A stretch of 64,000 nt of DNA from Drosophila persimilis (GCF_003286085.1 NW_020825317.1:4278001-4342000), one strand, 5' to 3'; shown: positions 35,201-48,700, counted from the stretch's first letter. Translations and numbers: made by a program. Notes: generated by a model not told the origin, from the sequence alone.

Positions 35201-36750
35201 CACACACACACGGTTTTCATTAGCCCAAATTGGTTGTGGGTATAAGGATTGTTCAAGGTAAGGGATAAGGAAGGAAACCCCTTAAAGTTAAGCGCCTGAG
35301 AATAGGACAAAAGTTGCCTTAAAGCCCCCGCTGCCAGTCAATGGCGATGATGATGATAGTCGGAATTCCAAGGATGAGTTCCTCCCACTCAGTGTCCATG
35401 GGCGGGGCACCATCGTGGCTGAGGAGGCAAAAACCCGAAAATAAAAGCAAACCAATGCCGGAGGAAAAGCTGAGGAAAAGCAGCTGCAGATTTTCTATAA
35501 AAGCCGAGGCTAACGAGATTTGATGAATTGCAAGTCTTTGTGAATGAAGCTACAAGAAAGCTGCAGCATGAATAGCCCCCAGGCGCTCCCCATAGCCCCA
35601 CAGCACCACAGCCCCTCCCCAACCCCTGTCCCATCAGCGTCTAAGCCAGGTCCGCATAAAAAAACCCATTAAGTGGTTTAAAGCAGTGAAAAAGCGCACA
35701 CAACACAGCAACAAGGCAAAAGGAAAAATGCAGTTGACATGAAAGGCAGCAGCAGCCACGGCAGAGCAGACGAGACGGGCAAAAGCTCCAGAAGAGGCAG
35801 ACAGACAGTTGAAAAGAAAGGGGGAGGCAGGCAGACAATGTTCGCCCATCCACAGAAAGAGAGCGAGAGAGGGAGCCATGAAAATATGGAGGAGCTCCAG
35901 CAGGACAAAGCAGCTTGACGAATTACTTGGCAGCCGCTTCTGGAGACACGGGGGCGGGGAGAAGACACTGCAGAACGATGCAGGGCGCAAGAAATTTAAT
36001 TTGACCAACATTTTGATGTATCAAGTTCAGTCGGAGTAGAAGATTTATGACTTGCTGACAGGAACAAGCGAAGGACAGGGACACCAACAGATTGTGATGT
36101 CAAATGGTGTGCAGAAGGAGGAGCAAAAGGGGGCGAAGTCGGGCTTAAGTTAAAGCCTAAAGATGCGGCATGAAGCGACCGTACATACTGCTTTGAAGTT
36201 TTGAAGATTTGAGAGAGCTTTAAAAGACTGACGGCTATCGCAACAGCTTATTTTTGAAAGTTTGCCCCACAATTAGCTTTCGGCAAAAGCTGAAATGTTA
36301 GATATGTATGAAGCTCTCCTACGATCGGATCGTTGTTCAAAGAGCTTTCACTTGGACTTTGCTTGCGATCGGTGACAAGCTTTTAAGCTGAAGCTCTACT
36401 CCACTCTGATGCTGCTCTGCTGCTCCAATGGAAACGCTCAACGCCAATGAAAAATGAAAGTAAGCGGACAACTTTTGAGCAACACTTCCCGCATATCCCA
36501 TTTCCACTTGCCTCCTCCTCACGTAATGGGCCCAATGGAAATGAGGAAAACAAGGCCTCGACTGGACCCCACTTGATTTTGGAGCTAGTTTTGGAGTTTA
36601 TACCGATAAATGCCCGTCACTGTGGTTTTCACTGTGACTGTGACTGGGGTAGACTCTGCCTTAAGCCTCAAAATGGGAGATTCAAACATCAGTTGAGGCA
36701 TTCAGGACTGAGGGTGTAGCTAAAAACAATACAGATACAGTGAACGAAAG
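32252..36750. other. intergenic region, no gene recognised
   Basis: Contains the promoter region of the GT92 gene at its left end, a GAGCTG tandem repeat at about 33822-33853, and pyrimidine-rich tracts near 32870-32960. No frame shows a domain, signal peptide or good splice signals that would support a gene. Confidence 0.5.
33822..33853. repeat. GAGCTG hexamer repeat
   Basis: Five tandem copies of GGAGCT. Confidence 0.85.
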
Positions 36751-37302
36751 ATGGCTCGACTGTCGGCTTTGGGTGTGGCCTTGCTGCTACATTCGGTGAT
36801 TGGGATCTCCTACTACTACTTCTTCAAGATGGGGCGTTGCTCCTCGCAGCCCTCGCCCATCTTGGGCAACTGGCTCTTCACGGTCTCCGTCGTTTCCGTG
36901 CTGCAGGCGGTGCGCCTGATACCCAGCGAGGTCCCCGATTTCACGGCCCTGGTCCTGGAGACGATCATGTGCTGCTTCGTCCTCGACCTGATGCTGACCA
37001 AGCTGTGGTGCCGCATCGAGAGCCTGGTCCATTGCGCCATCGTTGGGGTCCTGCAGATATGCCCCGTCGGCGATGATACCTTCCTGACGTACGAGTACTG
37101 GACGCAGGCGATCCTCACCACAGTCATTGGAGCCTGTCTGCTCTGGGTGACTGCCTGGGCCATGGCTTTGCCCCGGCGGCTGCAGCATGGGCTCCAGTGC
37201 TGGCGCCGTAGCTGCCATCGACAGCTCTCCCGTATGCTCTTCTCCAGCATGGAGACACGGCCGCCGCTACGCCAGGAGAGCTCCTTAAGCTTTGCCGCCT
37301 GA
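36751..37302 (+). CDS. small four-pass membrane protein, function unknown
   Basis: A single 183-residue frame. Hydrophobic segments at about 4-24, 39-58, 65-86 and 119-141 predict four transmembrane helices. The C-terminal tail after residue 142 is basic and Cys/Arg-rich (RRLQHGLQCWRRSCHRQL). I recognise no family. Base composition is high in GC at third positions, as in the neighbouring real genes and unlike the surrounding DNA, which supports coding. AATAAA at 37494-37499 would give a 3' UTR of about 200 bp. It is the first of five plus-strand genes in a row but differs in type from the secreted proteins that follow. Confidence 0.72.
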   Translation: MARLSALGVALLLHSVIGISYYYFFKMGRCSSQPSPILGNWLFTVSVVSVLQAVRLIPSEVPDFTALVLETIMCCFVLDLMLTKLWCRIESLVHCAIVGVLQICPVGDDTFLTYEYWTQAILTTVIGACLLWVTAWAMALPRRLQHGLQCWRRSCHRQLSRMLFSSMETRPPLRQESSLSFAA

Positions 37303-38022
37303 TCGGACTACCCACTCTAACTCCTACTCCTACTACTACTCAAAATTATCTGTTCAAATCGAGAAAATAGCAAAATTTATGGGTTAAGTAATGCTAAGAG
37401 CATTTTCAATAGCATCGACTCTGGCACAGTGGGTCCTGATATCACGAAAAAAGCCTCAATTTCGAACCAGATCCAAGCCAAAGATTGTACAAAAATAAAT
37501 AGACTTTGAAAAAAAAAGAGAAGATTGGGGTACACTTTATCCTTACCTGGCTCCCAATTGGTTCCACTGTGCGGTGATGTCGCAGCGAACAAGTAAATCA
37601 AACTGGAAAAGCACTTCCATTTTCATTTCCATGGCGATCGAAAACCCGTTTAACCGTATCATGGCCATGCGGCAATGCGGAAGAGGCCTCTGTCTAATTG
37701 TGGGCTTCGGAAGACGGAACCGGCGGAGCCTCCAGAGCCAGGAGCCAGGCACAGAGACACAGCCAAATCTGCTGCTGTTGCTGCTGTTGCTGCTGCTGCT
37801 GTTTGTGATGTGTGATCGAAGGCTAAACTTGAACTTGAAGCATGGCCAAAATGCAACACGCAACAACATGCAACATGCCGCTGCCGCTTCCAAAGAACTG
37901 CCAACACGCAAAGGCAACTGGAAGCTGTAGCTGTAGCTGCCACCGAGCCACCCCGCTATGCCTTGGCGCATTTGGCAATTGAGGAAAATTGAGGAAAATT
38001 GGCAAGTGGCCGACAGACGGAG
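37303..38022. other. spacer between membrane-protein gene and next promoter
   Basis: Holds the 3' UTR and poly(A) signal of the preceding gene, and about 500 bp of upstream DNA for the next one. A CACAGTGG word occurs at each end of 37424-37573, but the similarity does not extend further. Confidence 0.5.
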
Positions 38023-38029
38023 TATAAAA
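38023..38029 (+). promoter_or_regulatory. TATA box of the 38266 gene
   Basis: A TATAAAA preceded by GAG and followed by G and a CAGCTG word. It lies 243 bp upstream of the first ATG, and no other ATG occurs between, so it sets the start of the gene below. Confidence 0.7.
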
Positions 38030-38265
38030 GCAGCTGCAATCGACTGAGCCGCGTTAATCGAAGCGCGTCGCTGGAAAAGTGCAAGTGCTTTCCACGCTCC
38101 CATCGTGCAGTGCATCCGAGTATCCCAAATTGCAATTGAAAATCCCTTGAGGTGAACATCCAAAGTGTCTGCTTTATTTTGCTTGTTTGTGTGAAGCTTT
38201 TAAGGGGAACCCCCTGCATTTCTTTGGATTCTTTTCTGACTCTTCTTCTCTGATCGATCCTCCAG

Positions 38266-38409
38266 ATGCTGTGCCATCGACACATCCATTGCCGCCTGCT
38301 GCTGGCAGGACAACTACTGGTGCTATTGCCACTCATGCAATCCTCGCCTGTGTCCAGCCCCGAGATAGCCAACAAGGCCGCCCAGTCGCCCAACAGCCTC
38401 CAGGTGCAG

Positions 38410-38462
<53 letters not shown>

Positions 38463-39132
38463 ACAGCAGGAAGCGCACCTCAACTCTCTCAGCGCATATG
38501 CCAGTGGATACGACAGCCTGGCGCAGCTCCAGATGCAGGGGCAGATCCAAAGCCAGATCCAAGCACAGAACCAGGGCCAGGGACAGTCCCATTCCGAGGC
38601 AGATCCCTCCTCCTTCAAGCCCTCCTACAAGATGCCCGAAATGGAGACCAACTTCACGCCCATGCAGACTGCGGGGACGCCCAGCGTGGCCAGCCTGCCA
38701 TCCACACCCATGCTGATGCAGTACCTGCCCGCCCAGACCCTGCAAGATGGCACCGGCACCGTGCAGTACCTCCAGCTAATTCCCACGCGACCCATCATCG
38801 TGCCCATCAGCCCCTATCTGCAGGCGGCTGCAGCCGCTTCGGGCAACATGCCCTCCCCGCCAGCGCCCAGTGTGGTGGCAGCCCCACAGCCTGACTTTTC
38901 CGGCCGGGCAGCCACCGTGCTGAGCGCCCTGCCCCCCAACTATGGGGCTTTGCAGGGATATGCCACTGGAATCAACCCTGCGGCAGCATTCCGCAGCACC
39001 TACCGCATCAATCGCGAGGCCAAGGACAAGAACTATCCGCCCACGTTTTCGCTGAACCTCAACGAGTATCTGCCCGCCTCCTCTGGGGGTCATGATGCCA
39101 GCTCTCATTTGTACCTCAGGGCACGATCGTAG
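38266..39132 (+). CDS. secreted Gln-rich low-complexity protein (288 aa)
   Basis: The first ATG downstream of the TATA box. An intron in the 5' leader is likely (donor GTGAAC at 38152, acceptor CTCCAG ending directly before the ATG), but with or without it the same ATG is used. The product starts with a Cys/His-containing basic N-terminus and a hydrophobic signal peptide (about 10-26). Next come a poly-Gln run (about 48-68) coded by mixed CAG/CAA, a Gln/Met/Pro-rich middle, and a conserved-looking hydrophobic stretch (about 166-185: VQYLQLIPTRPIIVPISPYL). An Ala-rich block follows, then a C-terminus with NYPPTFSLNLNEYLP. No catalytic domain. Likely an extracellular structural or matrix protein. 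ATTAAA at 39205-39210 is the probable poly(A) signal. Confidence 0.78.
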
Positions 39133-41418
39133 GAGAGATCCAGCCAAAGTCACAGATTGCTCTAACACTTAAGACTCTTTCTTTTTTTTTTGTATCAAAC
39201 CCCAATTAAAGCTGATGGAAAAACGAAGAAGATACGGCCGTAAGAACAAGAAGAACACCCTTAAATGGAGCAAGGAAAAATATCTAATACCACTTTACTG
39301 GAGCCAAATTTAGGCCAGCTCTTCAAAATTTCCCAACACCAAAAACTAAACCCAAAGAATGTGTGGTAATGGGTTCCGTTTAGACTTAGGGGCAATCCAC
39401 ACCTTTCACTTGCATACCAAATGGAAGCCCCCTTAAAGTAGATCGGAAAGTGGAAGAACTGAGAGTCTGGCATGGGGTTTCCGCCTTTCGTTTTCGCACC
39501 TACAGATACCACACGCGGACCCAGGGATGACCCAAGACGGAACCTCGGAGCTCGCCAACGGTTACCGAATCTAGACTGTTTGTTTGCACAGCCGCCAGAC
39601 GAGGGACGGGGCAGGCACTCAAAAGCTAAAAGACAAACCCAAAGACACACAAAGGTTGGGGGTGCCGGTGCCCCCAACAAGGTCGTCTTTGGACGCGGAC
39701 AGAATGCAGCACCATTGTTTTTGTGCCCCGGAGCTTGTTTGTTTGTTTCTTTCTGTGTGTGAAAGTGAGCAACAATTTCACGCCCGACCGGAACAGAGTC
39801 GAGTAATAGTCAGAGTCGTGTGTCTTCCAGAGAGCGCAGCGCGTATTACGCTGACACATGGACAGGGAGCAGACATACCCATAGGCAACCTTGAAGTTGC
39901 ATCAGAGTCTGTGCGTCTGTGAGTCTGTGAGTCTGTGTCGTGTCTCCCTTTCATCTGTCTACTCCTAATTGTCACAATTTGACAAATTCATTTGGCATTA
40001 ACTGCCCTCAAATCGGAATGGAGCTTTCATTGGCTCCCCTTCAGCGCCACAGCGAGTGCCAGAGGGCATGCGGCAGTCCTCAGCGGGTGTGGTTGGTAGG
40101 GGGGAGGGCTAAGCCCAAAACATCTTTCACTTGCCGCACTTATGTAGAGCAAATGGCCGAGGGCTCTCCCTCTCCCTCTGTTTCTCTGTCTTTGACAGAC
40201 CACGAAGTGGGGATACTCTTGAACTGCCTGAAATCTGGATGGCTGCCAGATTATTGTAAATGATGTATTAGCGTTTTGAGGAAGCAAAGAAGACATCACT
40301 TTCTATTTCTCTCTTCTGGAATATCTTCTAATATTAATAAGTTTGAATGATACAAAATGGAAGATAAAGGGATGTTCATTGATACAAGCAATGAGTGGAG
40401 TTTTAAGCAAAAAATGTCTTTATTTGTTACACTCCAAATCGAAGAGTCTATCACATGAATGCTTCTCCCCTTCTGTTAGGGTATTGGCTGGCAATTCGAG
40501 GGGCATTACATGCCACATTCAGTGCCACAATTCACTTTCAATCACCGAAATGTTCCACATGTCGTCGCAGTCATTGCGTCGTCGTTGCATTGATGTTATG
40601 GCCAATGTTGCCGATGAGGCTCTGATGATGATGAAGACGCCCCGTGGCGTCCGTCTCTGGTCTCTGGTCTCTGGTCTCTAGATGGATCCCTTGTAATGAG
40701 ATTTGGATGGTCAGTCGGCCAGGGTAGGGTTCAGGGCTTGGATGATTGGGCGCACTTGTCTCGCGACTCCACGCTTTTTGGGAGCGGAAGTGAGCGGTTA
40801 TCGATGCTCTCAGCCCAACAAAGAAATGCTTCTCACACTCACCTCACTCCAGCTCTAGTTGTTCGAATGGTTCGATTAATAGCCAAAGTTTTCTTCTTCT
40901 GGATGACTTACAGAGCTGTCTGGTCTGGTCTGATCTGAGACAGGCAGTTAAGTAAGGTGGAGCCGGGGCTTAAGCTGGAGCTGGAGCTGAAGCTGTGGCT
41001 GGGGCTGGGGCTGGGGCCCGGGGCGCGCTTCACTTGTCCGACGTTGTTATAACACTTTAAAACGCGTAAATTAGCTCTGTGGCCTGGTCTTTGTTGTCGG
41101 TGGTTTTGGGGCGGTGCTCGCTTGCTTGTAGCTTGTTGCATGGTGCCTGTTGTTGTTGCCCGGACCGGAGTTTGAAATGATTTCAATTTGAATTTTTAGC
41201 TATTTACTTTCCTTTTCAATTAATTGCCCGAGCTTTAAACGGATCCACTCCACACCACACCAAGCCGATCCAACAATCCAACAATCCACCAATCCAATCC
41301 AATCCAATCCAATCCGAGCTCACTTCAGTCCTTTCTTCACTCATCTGCACCAATGCCTTCCATTTGGGAGAGAACTCCGAGCGGACTCTGATCAGAGCCC
41401 TGACCAGAGGCCGGGCGG
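39133..41418. other. spacer between secreted-protein genes
   Basis: Contains the 3' end of the 288-residue gene and upstream DNA of the next. It is GC-moderate and non-coding, with an AATCC pentamer repeat at about 41275-41318 and a GGGCT/GAGCT repeat at about 40976-41012. No gene recognised. Confidence 0.5.
41275..41318. repeat. AATCC pentamer repeat
   Basis: Tandem AATCC/AACAATCC units just upstream of the TATA box at 41419. Confidence 0.75.
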
Positions 41419-41425
41419 TATAAAA
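41419..41425 (+). promoter_or_regulatory. TATA box of the 41728 gene
   Basis: TATAAAA in a GC-rich setting (GGGCGG before it), with initiator-like GCAGTC about 33 bp and TCAGTG about 42 bp downstream. The first good ATG with an adjacent donor is at 41728. Confidence 0.7.
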
Positions 41426-41727
41426 TGACTTCCACAGCTCGGCTCTGTCGCAGTCGCTTCAGTGGTCGTCACATGGTCGGTTTTAGCTTCAGTTTCAGCC
41501 TCTTCGGGTCTTGGCCTCTATTTCGGCTTTAGTTTTGTGTTCATTTTTTCTGTTTTGTGTGCTCAAATATTTTGTTAATTTTTGTTGTGTGACTTGGTGA
41601 ATGTTGTCTGTGCTGGTTGTGGCTCACACCAAGGAGCGCTTACCACGCATCAATCCAGCGTCATTACCATCGTCTGCAGCAGAAGCGGAATCATTACCAG
41701 GGAACACCATAAGGAGATACCAGAATT

Positions 41728-44700
41728 ATGGTGCGTATGCTGAATGTGTTTAAAGACATGGAATATAGGTATATTTGGAACCAGATGGAATATAGTTCAT
41801 GCAGACAGAACGATAAATGACACAATCGATATCTTAGCAGAAAGAACAAATACAAAAAAAATTATATAGATAGATAAGAAACAAGCGCATTTCATAAATT
41901 AATTCATGTGGGCAAAAGATGGAAAGATAGAATACTTTGCAGTAGATGAAGAGATTGTTCTAAAAAGAAAATATGCTTGTCCACTATGGACTATGGATAA
42001 TGTTGGAAGATGTCAAACGAATCTAAAGAACTCCCCGACAAACGAAACTGTTCGGCTTACATCGAACTCTTACATCACTTTTAAATCTGATTTAAAATAA
42101 TGCCACCGCAGATACCTATAGATATAGATAACAAGAGACTTCGGGAGAGGGAGAGAGTGAGTGGCTCTAATGAGCCAATCTACGACAATTTCATGCTTCA
42201 TGGATTGATTGATCATATGTCAGCGGAGCTTGAAGCTGGAAGCTGGATCTGTCCAAGGGTATTATGGTATTATGGTCTACACAATGAAAGGGAAAGTTTT
42301 GTATGGTAGTGAGGTAGCCGCCAGAAATGGATATAAGAGTTCATTGGCATGGAATGTTAAGACAAGTCCAACCCCGAGGCCCTCTCAATGTGACACTGTT
42401 CAATGGGTTCTATTATGTTTCAGACTCTCTGTCATATGAGTGATTGACATTGCCCTAGAACCTCATCAGAGATGAGCGGCGCGGCCACCAAGTTTGTGTC
42501 TTGATTCTTTTGTTTGCTTTTTTTTGTGTGCATGTTTTTGAATGGGACAAAGACGCAAATTACGCATGTTAACGATGCGCCTCCATTAGCCACGCTCTGG
42601 GCCATCAATCAGCGCTGCATTTGCCGACCTGACCGATGTGACCTGCTCCGATCATTAGCCAGGGCCGCCAAAAATAATTACAGGCCCCCCAAAAGCCCCC
42701 TGGAAACTGGGGCACGCATGAAGTTGCAACTCAGTCGTAGTTTGGCAGCGCGATGCCAGAGGCAGTTTCGCAGGTTTCGATTTCGTTTCGCAATGTTGCA
42801 ACATCAGCATGGAATGCTTCTTCTCCTCCTTCTTCATCTTCATCTTCATCGGCGGCTGTGGAGCCAGAGCTTCGACTTAGACTTCGGCTTCGACTTCTTG
42901 CGTGACAAATGGTCATAAGTGGCTCCGTAAGTCTATGTGCTTGTATTTTAGAAAGGCCGATTGGCGAGTGGCTTATCAGTGGCGGAGTGTGGCCTTGTCC
43001 TGGTCGTGTTGCACAAAACAGGTGGAGCACAGATAAGGTGCAGCACCCACCCACAGTTTACAGTTTACAGTTTACAGCCCGCAATCGAAAATCTACAAAA
43101 GAGAAAAGGCTTGGCCTGAGCAAATTTCACGGCAAATTTGTCTCAGTTCACAATCTGTTGATCTTTCCACTTGACTGCAAAAAAGGGGGAGTCCCTCCAC
43201 TATCCCTCTCCCATTTCGAGCCAAATTAAAAATGGTCAAAACTCAATTAAACGCATCAATGGTCACTGGTGGCTGGTTGCAGTGGGCGTGGCAGCGGCGA
43301 AAGGCAGCAACAGCAGGTGCAGTGGCAGTGGCAGTGGCAGAAAAACCTTTCACCAAAATGTTTGCCACCTGTCGTCTGTAATCCATGGGGCCCTTCTAAT
43401 CACCCAATTGCCTCCTGTCGCTAATCCACCTGTACCTCCTCTCCCACAGGCATTGCATCACCTGCTCCTAATGATCGTCACTTTGTCGGCCGTGCAGGCC
43501 GTCCTCTCGCCCCCGCCTGGCTATGATGACGACAGCTCCCCGCTGCAGCTGCGCCTGGAGGATCTGGAACGGGAACGACAGCGCGAACGGGAACGGGAAC
43601 GAGAATCGGAACAGGATCTGGAGCAGCATTTGGATGTGAATCGGCCGCCCCTGCTGCCCAATCACTACGAGTGGCGGCCAGGTGTGGCGGCGAGCCTGCC
43701 GCCCAGCTATGTGCAAGAAGCTGCCCAGCGGGAGCGGGACCTGGAGGAGCTGCGGCAACTGCAGAGGCAGCATCAGCAGCTGAGTGCGGGATATGCGTTT
43801 CCCGCCCACTTGCCGGCGAGCGTTTTCTATGTGTGAGTATGGATGGGCTTAAGGGAGAGCTTTAAAGCTCGCTAGGAGTGGAGCTTTGCCTCCACTTATG
43901 AAGCTTTTAGCTGAGACACGACACCTTACACCCAGCTCCATCTATCGCAAATGATTTGATCTTTGGCAGAGAGAGTGTGCTTTAGCGCAGAGCTTTTAAG
44001 CTCTGGCGTGAAACAAAAGACTGACGGCACAAACTGTGGAATAATTTATTGAAGGGAAGCTTCCAAGAGGGAACGATATGCATACCTACAGGCAACGAAG
44101 TCTTTAATGTCAGTACTGATTGGAGGGCTGATTGAACCTCCGTTCGGTTGCTGATGGAGGGCTGATTGACGCATAAATTGCTGGAGACTTTCATTTGTGC
44201 CTGGAAAGCGGTCTATCGCCTAATCCCAGGCTAATTTGTGGGATACTTCGGGCATTTTGTGGTGTATTGGGTGGGTGTTGAAATGGCAGTTTCACTTACG
44301 ATTACTGGCCGCCGTTGGCTTCCGACAAATGACGGTTGATTGCAGGAATTAATGCCCCGATCAGAGGCGGCTCCTCTGGGTGTTATAGCACCTCGTTAAT
44401 GTACCAATTCTGCTCCATCCACAGCGGACCAACAGCAGCCACGCCCACACACACGCCCACAACTGCAGCAACAACAGATGCAACCTCCGCGAGACTCTTG
44501 AAGCCCATTGTGCCCTATGATCTCGATCTCCAGCTGAATGGCATCCAGTATCTAGGGGGCAATGCCCTGCCCCTGCCCCTGCCACTGCCACGACCCCAGC
44601 GGCCGACCTTTGTCTATGGCTATACGCCGTCGCCGCCCAGATTGTACGGTTCCCGACCGCCGCCAGGAGCAGGACTAGGATTGCAACAATCGAAGCAGTT

Positions 44701-45082
44701 CGCCTATGCCCCACCCCCGCAGCGCAGCTATGCCACTGGCCACCGCATACCCCTGCCCTATCCGCCCAGCTTCATCAGCATCACGACGCGACGGCCGTCG
44801 GGCGGCTACGGGGGCCACCAGAAGCCCTTCCGCCCCTCTCAGCCGGACCCCACGCCGGATCTCTTCGCCGGACGCGCGTCCAAGTCGCTCCTGGACTCGT
44901 ACATACCCAGCTGGGAGGTGTTGCGCCTCCTACAGCAGAGCCAGCCACAGCCACATCCGTACAGCAGTCATGGTCCAGTGCAGCGCCATACCCTGGCCTA
45001 CCCCGTCTCCCGTCACTTGAGGTTGGTCAAGCGGGGCTCCGAGGGGGAGACCGTGAAGAAGTCGCTTCAAGCGAATGTTTAG
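41728..45082 (+). CDS. secreted Pro/Tyr-rich protein with Arg-Glu repeat (347 aa)
   Basis: Proposed exons are 41728-41730 (only the ATG, donor GTGCGT), 43450-43832 (donor GTGAGT) and 44425-45082; phases 0 and 2 match and the total is a whole number of codons. Exon 2 supplies the signal-peptide core directly after the Met (ALHHLLLMIVTLSAVQA). Next come a short acidic region, an Arg-Glu dipeptide run (about 40-55), and a Pro/Tyr/Arg-rich region with VPYDLDLQLNGIQYLGG and LPLPLPLPRP. The C-terminus has a dibasic KR (331-332) 15 residues before the end. No enzyme domain. An extracellular matrix, cuticle or eggshell-like role is inferred from composition. AATAAA lies at 45147-45152. The single-codon first exon is inferred from splice signals and from the same layout in the next genes. 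Confidence 0.72.
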
Positions 45083-45746
45083 CTTAAATATTGTGTATAT
45101 TTTCTGTGTCTAATTATACAAATACGACTATTTATTAAAGCCTATCAATAAATGATGAATGATTAGCTGTAGATGGAGTAGATCGAGCCTCATTCAGGCT
45201 CCGTTCGCCTTCTTCCTGCATTCTCAGTTGCCCCAAAAGACTCCTCTGGAACGAGTGACTATCACATAACAGCCACTGGACCGGGTGCAGCATCCATCCG
45301 CCATCCGCCAACATTCAACATGCAGCCGCATCTTCATCTTCAGCTTCGACTTGTGTTTCGGTTTTCGGGCCATTTAAAGCTGGAGCCAGAGACAGAGCTA
45401 AAGCCGAGACCGAAGCCACTCCAATCGAATCAAATGTGCAATATGTGACTTTGTCAATGAGCCAGTGGGGCTCCTCTCCACTCTGCTTCTGGGCTGCTGC
45501 TGTTGCTGCTGCTGCTCACGTAATCGCGGCTATAAAGCCAACAGTCAGCAATAACAAACAATTACGGGGAGAGGAGCAACGAGTCGCGGCAAGATTATGA
45601 TTTGTATGGCAGTGTGCCCCATGTGGCAGTCTGAAAGTCCGCTGATAGACAGACGGACAGGTGGAAATTTATGCAAGTAGGAAGCGAAGATGCTCCAAAG
45701 ATGCTGCTGCTGCTGCTGCTGCTGCCAAGATGCGATTTTCCACTAC

Positions 45747-45782
45747 TCGTACTCGTACTCGTACTCGTACTCATACTCGTAT
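45747..45782. repeat. ACTCGT hexamer repeat
   Basis: Six tandem copies of ACTCGT/ACTCAT. Confidence 0.85.
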
Positions 45783-48700
45783 GAGTTTTGGCCACCTCAT
45801 GGTTGTTAATGAAGCTGCCACTGGATGGGGCACTGCTGCATCCACATTAAAACTGTTGCATTGTCTGCATTGCGGCCTCCTCTTGTTTGTCACCCATTAA
45901 ATATGCAGACAGCAAATGAGGCTGAGTGGGGCCCTGCCCTCTGGCTTAAAGTGAGACATGTGGATGGGCCACTTCCTGACTGCAGCTTCGGATGATTCCG
46001 TAGATGGGGTACCGCGATACCCCGTTGGAGGCACAAGCTTGACCTCACTTTGGGGGTCAAATCATGCTCCAGTTTGTGGCTCGTAAATCTGGCTGAAAAA
46101 ATATGAATAGTTTCCATTGAAGAAGGGTCTTTTGTAGGCCCTCTGAAGCCTACCCACGGCCAACCTTCTCGATGGTGGATTTATGTGCGCTTCTACCTCA
46201 CGCCCAATGGCTGACTCAATGGCTTTTCCGTAGGCCCGTATGCTCAAGTCGCATCTTCACAATGAATACTAGTAATGCCGCATAATAGTCGCTGACTAAG
46301 TGACATTGTTGCAGCTTAAGAAAGATCAGACAATGAGCTCTTCGCTAGTTGAAATTGAGCTAAGGTTGTGGCTGAACGTTGATGCTGTGCCATTGTGCAA
46401 TGTTTGCAGAGCCATGGATCGGAGTCTATCGTTTCGATTCGCCATAGTCATTGACAGCGGCACAAAAGAGCATCGAACTTGTGCTGTGACCAATATTTCA
46501 ATTGCTGTCGATACCAAAAGATTTTAGAGGAATCGAAACCAGCGAAATCCTTGAGAACTGACAGTCTTTTCTTTACCAACCATTTGAAAATATGTGGACA
46601 GATGATGAGAAAAATCACAGTGGCAATGAGCATCCGCTAACTAAAAGAGTAACACCATCGTACGACTTCTTATTCCTAAAGAGCCTTCTAAGCTCCCAAG
46701 CGATCATGGCTGTAGTTCCCGAATGGATACGTACCACAATCAGACTCCTCTCTCCATCCAAGGGTATCTATCGAAGCAACCGAAAACAACTTTCGACAAT
46801 GCAACAATGATTGCGAATGAAGTTTTTGAGCATTCAGCTATCTGTTTGCTGTTTTATCGTTATCTCTGCTGCCTCTGCTGCCTCTGTGCTCTGTTTTGTG
46901 TGTTTTTGACAAAGCGGATTACAAAATCCCACCTAAAAACACAAACTCTTGTTATGCCATTTCTCTTTTCGCGCTGGCACCAGCCCCAGCCCCAGCCCAG
47001 TCAAAGTCCCAGTCCCAGTCCCAACCCAGACCCAAGCCCCAACCCAGACCCGAGCGAAGACAAGTTAATGCGCCAATTAAATTGCCACTACTCGCGGACC
47101 CCTTGGCGTATCTTTCTCCTCCGTATCTCTCGGCTAGCCAGCCCTCGATCTGCAATTGTTTCTATGCAAATTTTATGTTTCGATCGGTTCGTGCCTTTGT
47201 GCAGGGCATAGAAATCATTATAATACTCATACAAAAGCCAGACACGATGCCCCACAATAAACGCCATAAAACTTATTCACTCAAAATGAAAGGCCTCTGG
47301 AATGGACCTAGCTCTGGCCTGGACCGGACCGGACTGGACTGGAATCGAATGGAGTGGATGGGACCATCATCATCTCTGGCAGCGGCCAAAAGTTGCGCCA
47401 ATTTTTTATGACTTTGAACTTGAACTGGAAATCGGACAGAAGACAGAAGAATGCCAGAGGCATGGAAGAGTCAAGTCTCTTGTCTCCAAAGAAAGGCCAA
47501 CAAGCTGCAAGCGAAAGGTCTGTGTCTGTGGATTGGGGAGCCCTTTGTGAAAGGTGCGATCTCCCATGGCGAGGCAAGGTCAGTCGTCGGGTTCTCACGG
47601 AGTTGAATGATGCGTAAAGATAGTTTGAAGCTGTAGATTACACTACAATGGAAATATAATACTCTATGGAGGAATAACGCGGAAATATATTGAAATAGTG
47701 CCAAGTACGAGTAGTGTAATTCAATTACACTGGTAACCATAACAAAACAGACATCATTCGCTGCTAATTAAATGAAAAAGAGTCTGAAATACTAAAACAT
47801 TATCGATATTGCTTAAAAATTACAAAACGAAGTTCTTACAGCTTGAAAAAATTTGAAATTTGTTGAAAATTAAGGAATTTTTTCGGGTTTCAAAGACTAT
47901 GAATACAATTATACATACATACATATATGGGAATTTCTTACAATAGACAATAAATACATCCAGAAGATGAAATACATATTTTCTTGGGAAAATAAGGTGG
48001 ATAATCATTACAACCAGAATGAGAAAAACAAGATTGTATGAAACTGTATGTAAACTTCTGTGGTGCACTTAGATACCCTGGCCTCAGTTTATATTTATGC
48101 ACGTATATTTATGTACTTATATATCTATAAAATATTCAATGCAAGCTAGTCCATGGTAAGATGGCAGCAAGGAGAACGTACGATTTTCACTAGAAGAGAA
48201 CTGGCGATGAATGCGTAGAGGGAGAGAAAGGTAGAAAGGGAGGTGATGCGCTCTCTTTGATTACATGCCAGACGTAAACCCCACCCTTAATTGCTAAGCC
48301 ACCTTGGGAGAAAGGCAGAGCTCACGAGGCGGAAAGGGCTTTCTTCATTCGGGCTTCAGGTAAATAAGATAATTCTACAAATGTGAAAGTCCTACTAATG
48401 CAGTTGAAGCATAAGAAGGGATAAAGTATACATAGAATGTTTACATATAATGCCTTGAAGAGTACAAAGAGTACGAACAAAATCTGGCAGAGTATAGAGC
48501 GGTTGGGTGACAACCTCAGGTAAGATCCTCATTAGCGTGTAATACTATGCTTTTAAGCACCCCTCGTGTTATTAGATGATTCGAACTTTCCACGAACATT
48601 CGAAAAAAACAACCCATCTGCCACTTCCCCACAGAAACACACACACACACTTTACAGTTGAACAACAAATGCGAAGATCTTTCTATCTGCTCTTGTAGTA

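Noticed and set aside
37424..37573. Possible second CACAGTGG inverted-repeat element
   Set aside because: Only the 8-bp words match. The sequences inside diverge at once and no target duplication is seen.
37956..38618. 220-residue minus-strand frame with poly-Cys
   Set aside because: Antisense of the poly-Gln tract of the 288-residue gene.
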